From contig CANLOE010000078.1 of the NCBI GenBank assembly GCA_947492745.1, forward strand, positions 1-35,363: a stretch of DNA of 35,363 nucleotides. Direction: 5' to 3'. Within the stretch, counting starts at the first letter, position 1. The number at the start of each line of letters is the position of its first letter. The notes under the pieces are model-generated. The model was not told where the DNA came from. It did not search any database and saw only the letters and a program-made list of their open reading frames with translations. Shown in pieces: positions 8,513 to 17,345 of the stretch. A program made the position numbers and the translations under genes. This DNA is from an uncultured Cyclobacteriaceae bacterium (GTDB taxonomy: Bacteria; Bacteroidota; Bacteroidia; Cytophagales; Cyclobacteriaceae).

Positions 8513-10567
8513 ATGATACGTGCTTTAGGCTTATTGCTCTTGATGTTGCCTTTTACGGTTTTGGCACAAGGGGTAAAGAAAAAACACTTCTCTTACCTGG
8601 ACGTATTCGATTTGCAATACGTGTCCGACCCCCGTATTTCACCCGATGGAAAATGGATCGTCTACCGTCGTATGGGCTTTGATATCATGAAAGACAGGAG
8701 CAAGGGAGCCTTATGGATGATCGATAGCGAGGGCAAGGACCATTTTAAACTCAGTTCTAGGGAAGTAAGCGAAAGCAATGCCCGCTGGTCTCCGGATGGG
8801 AGCCGGATTGCCTTTACGAGCAGCACCGATGAGGGCGCGGAAATCTACATGTACTGGGTAGAGAGTGGCAAAGTGGCCCGACTTACCCAATTGCCCTTTT
8901 CACCAAGTGGACTCTGCTGGTCCCCTGATGGCAGCGCATTGGCCTTTGCGATGCACGTATCGAGCAAGGCACCCCTGAGCGCTAAACTCCCGCCAAAACC
9001 CAAAGGAGCGAAGTGGGCGAAAGCGCCGAGAGTGACCGACCGCCTTTATCACGAAGCCGATGGAAGAGGATACTTGGCCCCTGGTTTCAGTCATATCTTC
9101 ACTATCCCCAGCCAAGGAGGAGCGGCGAGGCAGCTCAGCTCGGGAGATTTCAATCATCAGGGTGATATGGCCTGGTCGGCAGATGGCCGGCAGCTTTATG
9201 TGGTGGCCAATCGAAATGAAAACTGGGAATACGAATTCAGGAATTCGGAAATCTATGCGCTGAATGTCGAAAGTGGTGCCATCAAAGCCTTGACCCAGCG
9301 GCAAGGCCCCGATTATGCCCCCAGAGCCTCTCCCGATGGCAAGTACATCGCCTATCTGAGCTATGGGGACCGGAAACAGGCCTATCAAACGCGCAAGTTG
9401 CACCTGATGAAGGCCGATGGAAGCGAACAGAAGAGTATATCCGATGTCCTTGACCGTAGCATCTCCAATGTACACTGGGATGCCAGAAGCCAAGGATTGT
9501 ATTTTTCCTACGATGACAAAGGCAACAGTAAGATTGCTTACATAACCCTCAGTGGAGCCGTCACAAAGATAGCGGACGATAGGGGAGGGACTTCCATCGG
9601 TAGGCCCTACGCGAGTGGGAGCTTCAGTGTGTCTGCCAAAGGTGCCATCGCCTATACCTATTCCAGGCCCGAGCATCCCGCCGAACTGAGAGTGGTATCG
9701 GGCAATATGAGAAAGCCGAAAAAGAAACAGATCACCGACCTTAACGGTGCCTTACTGGACTACAGAACCTTGGGAGAGGTGGAAGAACTGTGGTATACCT
9801 CTTCCGTAGATGGTCGTGACCTTCAGGGCTGGCTGGTATACCCACCCGAGTACGACACATCGAAGAAATACCCCTTTCTTATAGAGAACCACGGAGGCCC
9901 TATACTCAATTATGGAGACCGTTTTTCTGCGGAGATACAGCTCTATGCCAGCGCGGGTTATATCGTCTTTTACCCCAACCCCAGGGGAAGCACGGGCTAT
10001 GGAGAAGAATTTGCCAACCTCCTGCACCAAAACTATCCCGGAGAGGACTATAACGACATCATGGACGGTGTGGATGTCTGTATCGACAAGGGCCTGGCCC
10101 ATGAAGACCAGCTCTTCGTTACGGGAGGAAGTGCCGGGGGCATTATGTCCGCTTGGATCATCGGGAAAAACAGCCGATTTGAAGCCGCAGTGGTCGCCAA
10201 GCCCGTGATGAACTGGATCAGCAAGACACTGGTAGCCGACAACTATTTTTGGTATGCCAACTCCCGCTACCCCGGTCAGCCTTGGGAGAACTTTGATACC
10301 TATTGGAAGTTTTCGCCACTTTCCCTGGTCGGCAATATCAGCACCCCGACCATGGTCATGGTGGGCATGGATGACCTGCGCACACCGCCCAGCGAGGCAA
10401 AACAGCTCTATCACGCCCTCAAACTGAGAAAAATAGAGACTGTTCTGGTAGAGATTCCCGGTGCCGGTCATGGCATAGCGGCCCGCCCCAGTAACCTCAT
10501 CACCAAAGTAGCCAATACCATCGCTTGGCTGGACAGGTACCGTACCGACCTGAAGAAGAAGGAGTGA
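8513..10567 (+). CDS. Secreted S9-family serine peptidase (prolyl oligopeptidase/DPP type)
   Basis: A 684-aa periplasmic or secreted exopeptidase-type enzyme, expected to release short peptides. The signal peptide is MIRALGLLLLMLPFTVLAQ. An N-terminal beta-propeller (about 30-410) shows repeated SPDGKWIVYR/SPDGSRIAFT/SPDGSALAFA/SPDGKYIAYL blades of the TolB/WD40-like type. The alpha/beta-hydrolase domain (about 420-680) has the sequence NHGGP, then the nucleophile elbow GGSAGG with S540, the acid in MDDLRTPP (D621) and the base in GAGHG (H653). All members of the triad are present, and the length is normal for S9 dipeptidyl peptidases such as DPP5-like or acylaminoacyl-peptidase-like enzymes. 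There is no T9SS tail, so a periplasmic location is likely. It stands alone between repeat-rich gaps, and no operon partner is evident. Confidence 0.92.
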   Translation: MIRALGLLLLMLPFTVLAQGVKKKHFSYLDVFDLQYVSDPRISPDGKWIVYRRMGFDIMKDRSKGALWMIDSEGKDHFKLSSREVSESNARWSPDGSRIAFTSSTDEGAEIYMYWVESGKVARLTQLPFSPSGLCWSPDGSALAFAMHVSSKAPLSAKLPPKPKGAKWAKAPRVTDRLYHEADGRGYLAPGFSHIFTIPSQGGAARQLSSGDFNHQGDMAWSADGRQLYVVANRNENWEYEFRNSEIYALNVESGAIKALTQRQGPDYAPRASPDGKYIAYLSYGDRKQAYQTRKLHLMKADGSEQKSISDVLDRSISNVHWDARSQGLYFSYDDKGNSKIAYITLSGAVTKIADDRGGTSIGRPYASGSFSVSAKGAIAYTYSRPEHPAELRVVSGNMRKPKKKQITDLNGALLDYRTLGEVEELWYTSSVDGRDLQGWLVYPPEYDTSKKYPFLIENHGGPILNYGDRFSAEIQLYASAGYIVFYPNPRGSTGYGEEFANLLHQNYPGEDYNDIMDGVDVCIDKGLAHEDQLFVTGGSAGGIMSAWIIGKNSRFEAAVVAKPVMNWISKTLVADNYFWYANSRYPGQPWENFDTYWKFSPLSLVGNISTPTMVMVGMDDLRTPPSEAKQLYHALKLRKIETVLVEIPGAGHGIAARPSNLITKVANTIAWLDRYRTDLKKKE

Positions 10568-10656
10568 AGATGATGGGGTTCAAAAACCTAGAGTACCGAT
10601 AACGGGGCCTATCATTGAATTCGATGTATTTTTGGAGTAGGTGGGGCTGGGGCATT

Positions 10657-10755
10657 GCGGTATAAAAACCGCTGATTTCCAAGGTTGGCCATGTTCGGAA
10701 TAGGAAGGCTATTGATCATATTAGGTTGAAAATGAAGAATCAAGAATCAAGAATC
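10657..10755 (+). repeat. Degenerate dispersed repeat copy and a 7-bp tandem repeat
   Basis: 10657-10729 matches the 3' half of the 90-bp repeat (aaaaccgctgatt, then cggaataggaaggctattg and a diverged ending), but the 5' part is lost. Directly after it, aagaatc is repeated three times in tandem (10735-10755). The rest of the gap (10568-10817) between the convergent S9 and TSP3 genes shows no clear terminator. Confidence 0.65.
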
Positions 10756-10817
10756 AAGGAAAAACAGGGAGGGACGGACCACAATGCTCCACAGAGCCTG
10801 ACCCATCCCCATCAAAA

Positions 10818-12284
10818 TCATCGGTAGCTGTTCGCTGTTCCTATGCGATAGGATTCATGTTCACTATTGATGATATAGGATCCCGTTGGCAGGCTTTGGA
10901 TAAGTTGCTGCTCCTCCGCGCTGTTGTTGACCCGCTGTTGTTTCAACAAAGTACCTGTTAAAGAGTAGATATACAACTCATAGGGAGCGTCATAAATGCT
11001 TCGCTCCACTTCCGAATGGGTTCGGAATACGCCATCACCACCATCGTTCTCATCTATCGGAGTGATGATGATGTCCCCACCATTTTTACTATCATCCTTG
11101 AACTTGAACTGTAGTATGGCGATGTTGTTGTCCTCATTGGTTTCGGTCACCCTGCCATTGGGGTCCACATCCAGGAACATTTTGTAACGCGCACCGTCGA
11201 CCAGGTCCACATGGCCTATATGTGTGCCCGCATGGCCCGTAGCTTTGGGGTTTTCGGTCGTGCCAGGGTATACCGGACCGCCATCCATGGTCAGGAAATT
11301 GGAAACCCGTAGTCTTGGATCGGGGTAATTATAACTGGAGTTGTAGGACACCAACACCCAGCACTGGGACTCATTGGCCAGACCCGCACCATTGTTCTTG
11401 ATGGCCGGAGATACTTCCACGGATTTGTTCTTCTTGAAAATCGGCGTACTGTTTCCGACATTATACACCACACTGCCCACTTTTATCTTCACACTGGTGA
11501 TGGTCAGGTCGGGTTTGGCATTATTGTCTACAGGGTCGCATGCATTGCCGATACCATCATTGTCATCATCATCCTGACCGGGATTATACTCAAGAGGACA
11601 GTTGTCCAGGTGGTCGGGAGTGCCATCATTGTCGTCATCGCTGTCACAGGCATCGCCGATACCGTCGTTATCCGTATCTTTCTGCGAGGCATTGGCCACG
11701 GAGACGCAGTTATCGCAAGCATCCCCCTTGCCATCATTGTCCACATCCGATTGGTCCGGATTGGGAGTGGTCCTACAGTTGTCATTTTCGTTGATCACCC
11801 CATCACCATCCGTGTCATTGGTATACCCTTCCATGTCCTCTAAGCCGATGAACATCGTCCGACAGGAGGCACCAAAAGGTCCCGAAAACACACCGAAGTG
11901 GTACAGCCGCAGTTCCATCTCCAATTTTACGCCACCGGCCGGAGCGAAATTCCTCGGCCCCGAATCATAATGATAGACCCCGTTGGTTTTCCGTTCGTCG
12001 TTACCCGAGATACTTCTCTCTGACCAGCCTGCGATAGGTTGCAGATTACTGTCCACATAGCGGAAACGAAGGATGAACGATCCGGGGTTCAGGAAAACAT
12101 TGCTCGGGTTGTCGGTGTTGAAAAACCCATTGTTGCTGAACTTGACACGGAAAATATGGCTCCCATTGAAGCCCGTGCCCACATACTTGATCTGTAGGTC
12201 ATTGTAGGCTCCATCGCAGGAATATTGGGCCTGGGCCAGAAAACCTACAAATAGCAGGATGGAAAAACATAAAATTTTTTTCAT
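10818..12284 (-). CDS. Secreted thrombospondin type 3 repeat / CARDB protein
   Basis: A 488-aa exported protein without a recognised enzyme domain. A signal peptide ([20 protein letters not shown]) is followed by a beta-rich N-terminal domain (about 21-150). About four thrombospondin type 3 repeats follow (157-250), in the form [14 protein letters not shown] / [14 protein letters not shown] / [19 protein letters not shown] / [12 protein letters not shown]. Their regularly spaced Asp and Asn residues bind calcium in this family. A CARDB-like Ig domain follows (about 257-400, [19 protein letters not shown] ... [19 protein letters not shown]). The last ~70 residues ([16 protein letters not shown] ... 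LPTGSYII) look like a T9SS type A sorting domain without the usual YPNP opening. A surface adhesin or calcium-stabilised stalk is the likely role; no ligand can be named. It is the only intact recognised gene on the minus strand and converges with the S9 gene. Confidence 0.85.
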   Translation of the reverse strand: MKKILCFSILLFVGFLAQAQYSCDGAYNDLQIKYVGTGFNGSHIFRVKFSNNGFFNTDNPSNVFLNPGSFILRFRYVDSNLQPIAGWSERSISGNDERKTNGVYHYDSGPRNFAPAGGVKLEMELRLYHFGVFSGPFGASCRTMFIGLEDMEGYTNDTDGDGVINENDNCRTTPNPDQSDVDNDGKGDACDNCVSVANASQKDTDNDGIGDACDSDDDNDGTPDHLDNCPLEYNPGQDDDDNDGIGNACDPVDNNAKPDLTITSVKIKVGSVVYNVGNSTPIFKKNKSVEVSPAIKNNGAGLANESQCWVLVSYNSSYNYPDPRLRVSNFLTMDGGPVYPGTTENPKATGHAGTHIGHVDLVDGARYKMFLDVDPNGRVTETNEDNNIAILQFKFKDDSKNGGDIIITPIDENDGGDGVFRTHSEVERSIYDAPYELYIYSLTGTLLKQQRVNNSAEEQQLIQSLPTGSYIINSEHESYRIGTANSYR

Positions 12285-12982
12285 TGAATCGTTTGTTTTA
12301 ATTGATGAAATAATTGTCCGACATGATTCGGGTTCAGGGCAATCGCGGTTACCATGTCCCCTCAGAGGTTTTCCAAGAGAGGGCAGGACCTACCAGTAAC
12401 CATGCAGTACCGGCTTCGGATGTATCATGGGAATTTTCCCGTACAGGGCCATGGTACGCTGATGGAACACTTCGATAAACAAAGTCCATGCTATAGCAAT
12501 CGAAACAGCGACGTACCCATTTTGACCTGTTCCGGTCTTGCAGTAGAAAACCTGATAACAGTTCCGAATTATACAGTCATACCTGTGAAGTAGGGATGGG
12601 GGGGAAAGCGTGACAGTAGTTTTGTTTTTTTTGGAAATGCTATTCTCAAAATCAATCATATGATAAAGAGCCGTACCTGGGCAATTTGGCAATTATGCTC
12701 AAACGCAATTGTTTTGGGACATATCGAAAATCATTGCAAAAGCACTGTTCCGCCCGGAACGACCCTAATGACCAATCCACTAATGACCATTTCACCAATG
12801 CAGGATTTTCCCTTGATTTGCCGAACCCCGGATTTCCCATTTCACTTTTCTTAGAGTATAGCAATTGGCGATGGGCGATGATTATTTTCTGATGTCTATG
12901 GATCAAAGGACTATTCATAACTATCTGATATTGATTTGGTAATGTTCAGTTCATGTACAATGCTAAATTTGCGGCTCCAATC
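12285..12982. other. Intergenic stretch between divergent genes
   Basis: About 700 bases hold no convincing gene. Promoters for the minus-strand TSP3 gene and for the following plus-strand gene must lie here, but I saw no clean TAnnTTTG box. 12718-12862 is a diverged relative of the minus-strand ORF at 15475-15882, listed separately. Confidence 0.55.
12718..12862 (+). pseudogene. Decayed relative of the 15475-15882 ORF
   Basis: Aligns to the reverse complement of about 15650-15790 through shared blocks such as actgttccgcc, ggaacga, cctaatgacca, caggattttcc and cccatttcac. At protein level both encode versions of VPPGTxLMT and STND...TNxGFS followed by FPIS, but this copy changes frame between the blocks and lacks the flanks. 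It is probably a fragment of a small dispersed gene family. Confidence 0.65.
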
Positions 12983-13006
12983 TCTTGATCATTTTGGGTT
13001 GAAACC
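12983..13006 (+). repeat. 3' end of the dispersed repeat, next to a gene start
   Basis: The block ttgatcattttgggttgaaac is the conserved last part of the 90-bp repeat and lies only 7 bases before the chosen ATG at 13014. Here the repeat supplies the leader of the following gene. Confidence 0.6.
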
Positions 13007-13013
13007 GCAACTT

Positions 13014-14894
13014 ATGAAAAATCGACTTTACCCTGACAGGATTGCTCACATCGTTTACGGATGGCCCGTACTGATATGCCTGTGCTGTGTTCTATCTTTG
13101 CTTCAAGTATCCGCACAGCAACTTACCCTTCGGCCCATCGGTACTTATCGGGGAGGTGACTTTGATGAGGGGGCCGCTGAGATATCCGCCTACGATGCAC
13201 CTTCGCAGCACTTGTTCCTTGTCAACGGAGACCGCCGCAGCCTTGACATCCTGACTCTGAGCGACCCGACATCACCCACATTGGTCCGGTCCATTCCCAT
13301 GTCTCCCTATGGCAAAGCAGCCAATAGTGTGGCGGTAAAGAACGGACTGGTAGCCGTGGCCGTAGAAAGCGAAGTGAAGACCGACACGGGCATAGTGGCC
13401 TTTTTTGATACCGAAGGGAGATTCCTCCAAAGCGTGAGTGCCGGCGCCCTTCCCGATATGGTCACCTTTACACCCAAGGGAGACTATGTGGTCGTGGCCA
13501 ATGAAGGAGAACCCAATGATGACTATAGCATCGACCCCGAAGGAAGCCTCACCATCATCGACCTGAGGAGGGGACTGCGCCGGTGCCGTACCCGTCAGGT
13601 ATCTTTTCGCAGGTTCAACCGCTTCAAAAACCTACTGATTCGACGTGGGCTACGCGTTTACGGCCCTGGTGCCACCTTGGCCCAGGACCTGGAACCCGAG
13701 TACATCGCCCTGTCCCCCAATGGACGAAAAGCCTATGTGTCACTACAGGAGAACAATGCCTATGCCATTGTGAACGTCCCCCACGGGAAGGTACTACGTA
13801 TCCTGCCCTTCGGGACCAAAAATCACAATGACCTGCGCAACGGCTTCGATGCCAGCAATAGGGACGACAGTATACGCATCCGTCCTTGGCCCGTAAAGGG
13901 AATGTACATGCCCGATGCCCTCGCCATGTATCCCTACAGAGGCCGTCTGTTCCTGCTTTCTGCCAATGAGGGAGATGCCCGCGACTATGACGGTTTCAGT
14001 GAAGAGGCCCGAGTCGGGGACTTGGTCCTGGACCCGCGATACTTTCCCGATACGACCCTACAGGACGACAGAAACCTGGGCCGCTTGAAAATATCCACCG
14101 CCTCCGGCGATAGCGATGGTGACGGAGTCTATGAGCAGCTCTTTGCCTATGGGGGCCGGTCCTTTTCCATATGGAAGGCCAATAGCGGTAGGCAGGTTTT
14201 TGATAGTGGGGATGACTTCGAACAGATAATAGCAACAGAACTCCCCGAAGCCTTCAATACCAACAATGACGATAACGATTCCTTCGATGCTCGAAGTGAT
14301 GATAAAGGCCCCGAGCCCGAAGGAGTGGTTACAGGGACGGTTCAGGAAAAAACCTATGCCTTTATCGGTCTGGAGCGTGTGGGAGGAGTCATGGTCTACG
14401 ATATCAGTCACCCCTATCGTCCCACTTTCGTTACCTATGTCAACAACAGGGACTTTAGCGTGGACGAAGAAAGTCCCCAGGCCGGGGACCTAGGGCCCGA
14501 AGGGCTGACCTTCGTCGCGGCCAAGGACAGCCCCAACGGACAGGCCCTGCTCATCGTGTCCAATGAAGTGAGCGGAACCCTTACCGTGTTCGAGGCCAGG
14601 CCAGGCCTGGGAGAAGACAATACCGGCTCCGTCGGTGACACCGATGTACTGCGGGTGAAAGTGTACCCCGTACCCTTTCGGGATGTCCTGAATATAGACC
14701 TGCAAGGGGACAGGTTCAGGAAAATCATGGTCAGACCCTTGTTTGGCAACGGCCATCAACGATATACCCTTCGGGGCATCACCAACGATCGCCTGACTCT
14801 TAACCTGGAAAAAATGCCCGATGGACTCTTGGTCGTCTTCATGGTGGAAGAAACGGGACGCATTCATACCCGATTGGTGAAAAAGGGATACTGA
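13014..14894 (+). CDS. Choice-of-anchor I family secreted beta-propeller protein, T9SS cargo
   Basis: A 626-aa secreted protein. I start it at ATG 13014, because this puts a signal peptide (MKNRLYPDRIAHIVYGWPVL, then ICLCCVLSLLQVSAQ) at the N-terminus. An upstream ATG at 12936 would add 26 residues encoded partly in the repeat. The body matches the choice-of-anchor I family, related to esterase-like phytases and propellers. Its hallmark segments are AVKNGLVAVAVESE, GALPDMVTFTPKGDYVVVAN, EGEPNDDYSIDPEGSLTIID and, later, SDGDGVYEQLFAYGGRSFSI and GPEGLTFVAAKDSPNG. The last ~75 residues (VKVYPVPFRDVLNIDLQGD to the basic end VKKGY) form a T9SS type A sorting domain. Family members are often annotated as phosphatase- or phytase-like, but catalytic activity is unproven and I see no diagnostic active site. 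The gene is isolated. Confidence 0.85.
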   Translation: MKNRLYPDRIAHIVYGWPVLICLCCVLSLLQVSAQQLTLRPIGTYRGGDFDEGAAEISAYDAPSQHLFLVNGDRRSLDILTLSDPTSPTLVRSIPMSPYGKAANSVAVKNGLVAVAVESEVKTDTGIVAFFDTEGRFLQSVSAGALPDMVTFTPKGDYVVVANEGEPNDDYSIDPEGSLTIIDLRRGLRRCRTRQVSFRRFNRFKNLLIRRGLRVYGPGATLAQDLEPEYIALSPNGRKAYVSLQENNAYAIVNVPHGKVLRILPFGTKNHNDLRNGFDASNRDDSIRIRPWPVKGMYMPDALAMYPYRGRLFLLSANEGDARDYDGFSEEARVGDLVLDPRYFPDTTLQDDRNLGRLKISTASGDSDGDGVYEQLFAYGGRSFSIWKANSGRQVFDSGDDFEQIIATELPEAFNTNNDDNDSFDARSDDKGPEPEGVVTGTVQEKTYAFIGLERVGGVMVYDISHPYRPTFVTYVNNRDFSVDEESPQAGDLGPEGLTFVAAKDSPNGQALLIVSNEVSGTLTVFEARPGLGEDNTGSVGDTDVLRVKVYPVPFRDVLNIDLQGDRFRKIMVRPLFGNGHQRYTLRGITNDRLTLNLEKMPDGLLVVFMVEETGRIHTRLVKKGY

Positions 14895-15149
14895 CCCGAA
14901 GGATTGTCGGCTATCGGCATGACATCGAACCGCCATTCTGTATTGTTGCAGGACCTATTTCGGACTGTAACTGTCCTCTGAAGCACAGGTACGGGCGATG
15001 ATCGTCCCAAAACCCTGCCTGAAACCTTCTCCCGTTTCGCTCTACTTATTTTTGTAAAGGGTACACCCAAATTGATCGATAGGATTTCGTGATGAGGGCA
15101 TAAAGTGCAATAAAATCAATGGTTTAGGTGAGGTGGCCTATGATATTCA
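14895..15149. repeat. Intergenic stretch with the composite repeat's 5' module
   Basis: 14895-15065 shows nothing recognisable. About 15070-15149 (gatttcgtgatgagggcata, then aagtgcaataaaatcaatgg) is the uninterrupted 5' module of the composite repeat. The same module is split by the insertion at 7316/7726 and shortened at 868-913. It leads directly into copy 5 of the 90-bp unit. Confidence 0.7.
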
Positions 15150-15236
15150 TAAGATGACGGACCTGCGCAGCGCAGAACAGCTGGTTTTGAGGTAATTTAT
15201 GTTCGGAATAGGAAGGCTATTGATCCCTTTGGGTTT
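15150..15236 (+). repeat. 90-bp dispersed repeat, copy 5
   Basis: Aligns without gaps to copies 1-3 from TAAG through cctgcgcagcg to ataggaaggctattgat. Translates from cct as PAQRRTAGFEVIYVRNR then KAIDPFGF. Third-position changes again dominate (cgt/cgc, acc/aca, cgt/cgg). Confidence 0.85.
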
Positions 15237-15275
15237 AACCCAAAATGTCCATTAGAAAATCTATTCCGGACTTAA

Positions 15276-15434
15276 TACAAACTTAGCTTTTAAATATCGC
15301 ATATCTTCTTGTTCATTTTGCTTCACTCTGCGTTGACAATCCTCGGGATAGCGCTGCTATCCCTGCGGTTCTCGCCTTGATTGAAACAAAATGACCCGCG
15401 GAATCTTATACGACATTTGAAACCCAAATTTGTA
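15276..15434. repeat. 159-bp palindromic element
   Basis: Imperfect inverted arms of about 45-48 bp (15276-15320 and 15387-15434) start and end with tacaaa/tttgta and meet caaaatg inward. The centre contains a perfect 8-bp hairpin (gggatagc at 15345-15352, gctatccc at 15356-15363). One arm and part of the centre recur in opposite orientation at 1-75, about 15 kb away. The layout resembles MITE- or BIME-like palindromic repeats. No ORF is inside. Confidence 0.8.
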
Positions 15435-15474
15435 TAACTGGCTTCAAATCAGTAAATGAATCCGTTTTTCGAAT

Positions 15475-15882
15475 TCACCGTAGCGGTGCTACGCTGAATC
15501 CAAGAAAACGCACTGATGTATTGCCATTTAAGCCCTCATGACGAAGTTCCAACGAACATTCTGGGTTTAACCCTTTCGGGATAAAGGAGTATACCTGTGC
15601 ATAGGCCCGGTCGTAGACTGGCAAGGAAAACACGACAAACCCAGCAGCATTATACCCAAGAAAAGGTGAAATGGGAAATTTGGAGTCCGGCAGATTATAG
15701 GAAAATCCTGTATTGGTACCATCGTCATTGGTAGATTTGGTCATTAGGCTCGTTCCTGGCGGAACAGTGTTTTCGCAATCACCTTCGGTCTTTTCCAAAT
15801 CAATTGCGTCCGAGTATAAATCTGAGCTAAAAACCTGTTCCAAAACTATCGGAGCAAGCCATGAAGGGGGATATCCGAGCAA
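15475..15882 (-). CDS. Hypothetical protein of a dispersed small gene family
   Basis: An open frame of 135 aa from ATG 15882 to TGA 15475; I do not recognise its family. There is no signal peptide. The middle (VPPGTSLMTKSTNDDGTNTG, then FSYNLPDSKFPISPF) recurs in decayed form at 12718-12862. The C-terminal end (LELRHEGLNGNTSVRFLGFS, then VAPLR and TGA) is matched by a minus-strand frame at 18191-18300 (LELRNEGLHIHKSGSFIGFS, then IAPLW and TGA). Conserved stop position and conservative replacements point to a real coding ancestor. The gene may be functional, or it may itself be the best preserved fragment. The neighbours are repeats, which suggests the family spreads with them. Confidence 0.4.
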   Translation of the reverse strand: MLGYPPSWLAPIVLEQVFSSDLYSDAIDLEKTEGDCENTVPPGTSLMTKSTNDDGTNTGFSYNLPDSKFPISPFLGYNAAGFVVFSLPVYDRAYAQVYSFIPKGLNPECSLELRHEGLNGNTSVRFLGFSVAPLR

Positions 15883-16147
15883 GTTCCCGGTTTCCGTGCA
15901 TGACAGCGGACATACCGTATAGAAGCCCTATCAGAGCGATGCATCGATTTCAAAAGAAACAAAAAAAACAGAAAAAAATGTTCACGTCGGGTTCATGGAG
16001 GGAACATGATAAGAGAGGAAGGAAAGCCACCATCGATAATATACCGGAGCTGTCCTCATGTGGATAGTCATAATAAAGTTGTGGATATAATAACAAAACA
16101 AAAAATTATAAAAGTAATATTGTTATGTGGTGTGATAAAAATTTTCA
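15883..16147. other. AT-rich leader region before the RHS operon
   Basis: No gene is seen. An A-rich tract (about 15950-15977) and increasingly AT-rich sequence (16060-16200) precede the RHS-associated cluster and fit a promoter-rich upstream region. Confidence 0.45.
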
Positions 16148-16155
16148 TAAATTTG
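16120..16155 (+). promoter_or_regulatory. Candidate Bacteroidota-type promoter of the RHS cluster
   Basis: taaatttg at 16148-16155 matches the Bacteroidota -7 consensus TAnnTTTG exactly and sits in strongly AT-rich sequence about 150 bases before the first gene of the cluster. A TTG at 16120-16122 could serve as a weak -33 element, although the 25-base gap is a little long. No other exact TAnnTTTG was noticed between here and 16303. Confidence 0.4.
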
Positions 16156-16302
16156 TCAACAATAAAATTAATAAGTGCTGTTTCCATTATCAACCATCAA
16201 CCGAATCTTTAATGGTATCACCCGAAGAAATGATGTGAATATACGTCCACCCTTTTGGATCCAATGGTACCGGGTATATCCTGAACAAACGACACCCTTC
16301 AA

Positions 16303-17334
16303 ATGAACAGATTTTATTACTTCAGTTTACTGATCCTTTCGATGGTCGGCAGGACCGCTTTTGGACAAACTGTGGCCATAGTAGAAGTGCCTCCCTTGGA
16401 AAAGCCTGATTTTCCCATATTAGGGGAGCAGCTTGGGAATGATCTCAAATCGCTGATCGAAGATGATCCCTATGATGTGCGCAAAGAGATGCTGAACGTC
16501 AGTGCACTCCACCAATTGGATAGTCTTCTGGAGAGTGGCAATGGGCTCCTTCCCGACAACCCCGAAGCGCTCGGGGAGCTGAGAGACCTCAATTGGGACT
16601 ACAGCAGGGATGGAAAGACCCATATCAACCGGGTATCGGATGCCTTTGAAGACATCAAGGACAAAGGAGTCACTGCCACAAAAAATGGGGCCATTTCGAC
16701 CAAGCGACTGATGGGCAGACTACGAAAGCCCGATCCGGAACCTATGCACAGTCCGGACAACCTGGCCGAAATGCCACAGCGTTCTTTCGCCCCGTCTTTG
16801 TCCAGGCCTAAGGTCCGGGAGCAGCTTCTGGACCGAGGAGAAAACCTGAAGCAATTCGACCTCAGGGAAAAGAAAGGTATTCTCCCTCGCAATGCCCTGT
16901 GGGAAAACCTCATCGGCATGGCGCAGAACAGGCATACCGCACTGAACCTTTCTTCCAATATCGCCCTGCCTCTGGGCAAACGTGGCCGAGCGGGTACAGG
17001 GCTGACCTTTCACTATCAGAAAACCGAAGAGGAACGCCCTGCTTCGGTACTGGCCTACCGCTTGTTCGGAGAGTACGCGGTACTGAAGAAGGCACTTGCC
17101 CTGAGAGCAGAGCTCAGTTCGCTTTTCCCCAAAGTCTCCTACATGGGAAGCTCCGAAGCCGTCCGGCCCAAGAAGACACAACATGAAACCTTATTGGGAC
17201 TGGTCTATACCCGCCCCATCAGAGGACTGCTCTCCATGGACCTCAGTCTGCTGTACAATACGGGCAGTAAGCCCGGTCCCCTCTCACTTTACGGCCCTCT
17301 CGTCATTCGGGCAGCCTTTAAAATCATCAAATAA
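16303..17334 (+). CDS. Exported protein with outer-membrane beta-barrel-like C-terminal half (first gene of RHS cluster)
   Basis: A 343-aa protein of unrecognised family. The signal peptide is MNRFYYFSLLILSMVGRTAFGQ. Residues ~25-190 are polar, charged and largely helical, with two similar acidic stretches (GNDLKSLIEDDPYDVRKEML and LRDLNWDYSRDGKTHINRVS). Residues ~205-343 alternate hydrophobic and polar residues in short strands (TALNLSSNIALPLGKRGRAG, then GTGLTFHYQ, VLAYRLFGEYAVLKKALALR, GLVYTRPIRGLLSMDLSLLY) and read like a small outer-membrane barrel. It is first in a run of eight same-strand genes, 11 bases ahead of the next. Inferred role: outer-membrane component or anchor of the RHS system. 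This is a structural impression, not a family match. Confidence 0.7.
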   Translation: MNRFYYFSLLILSMVGRTAFGQTVAIVEVPPLEKPDFPILGEQLGNDLKSLIEDDPYDVRKEMLNVSALHQLDSLLESGNGLLPDNPEALGELRDLNWDYSRDGKTHINRVSDAFEDIKDKGVTATKNGAISTKRLMGRLRKPDPEPMHSPDNLAEMPQRSFAPSLSRPKVREQLLDRGENLKQFDLREKKGILPRNALWENLIGMAQNRHTALNLSSNIALPLGKRGRAGTGLTFHYQKTEEERPASVLAYRLFGEYAVLKKALALRAELSSLFPKVSYMGSSEAVRPKKTQHETLLGLVYTRPIRGLLSMDLSLLYNTGSKPGPLSLYGPLVIRAAFKIIK

Positions 17335-17345
17335 CGACCATACAT

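Noticed and set aside
8002-8682. 226-aa plus-strand open frame
   Set aside because: It runs about 170 bases into the S9 peptidase gene in another frame, across its signal peptide. The translation shows no domain or signal, and composition is unlike the neighbouring genes.
10735-10755. Three tandem aagaatc units as a possible CRISPR or phase-variation tract
   Set aside because: Only three 7-bp units, no spacers, and not inside or directly before a gene start; treated as a minor tandem repeat.
11540-11843. Histidine- or isoleucine-rich plus-strand frames opposite the TSP3 gene
   Set aside because: Low-complexity artefacts of the Asp/Asn-rich calcium-binding repeats read on the other strand.
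15868-16212. Short plus-strand frames before the RHS cluster
   Set aside because: They are A-rich or AT-rich translations with no motifs, and the region fits a promoter/leader better.
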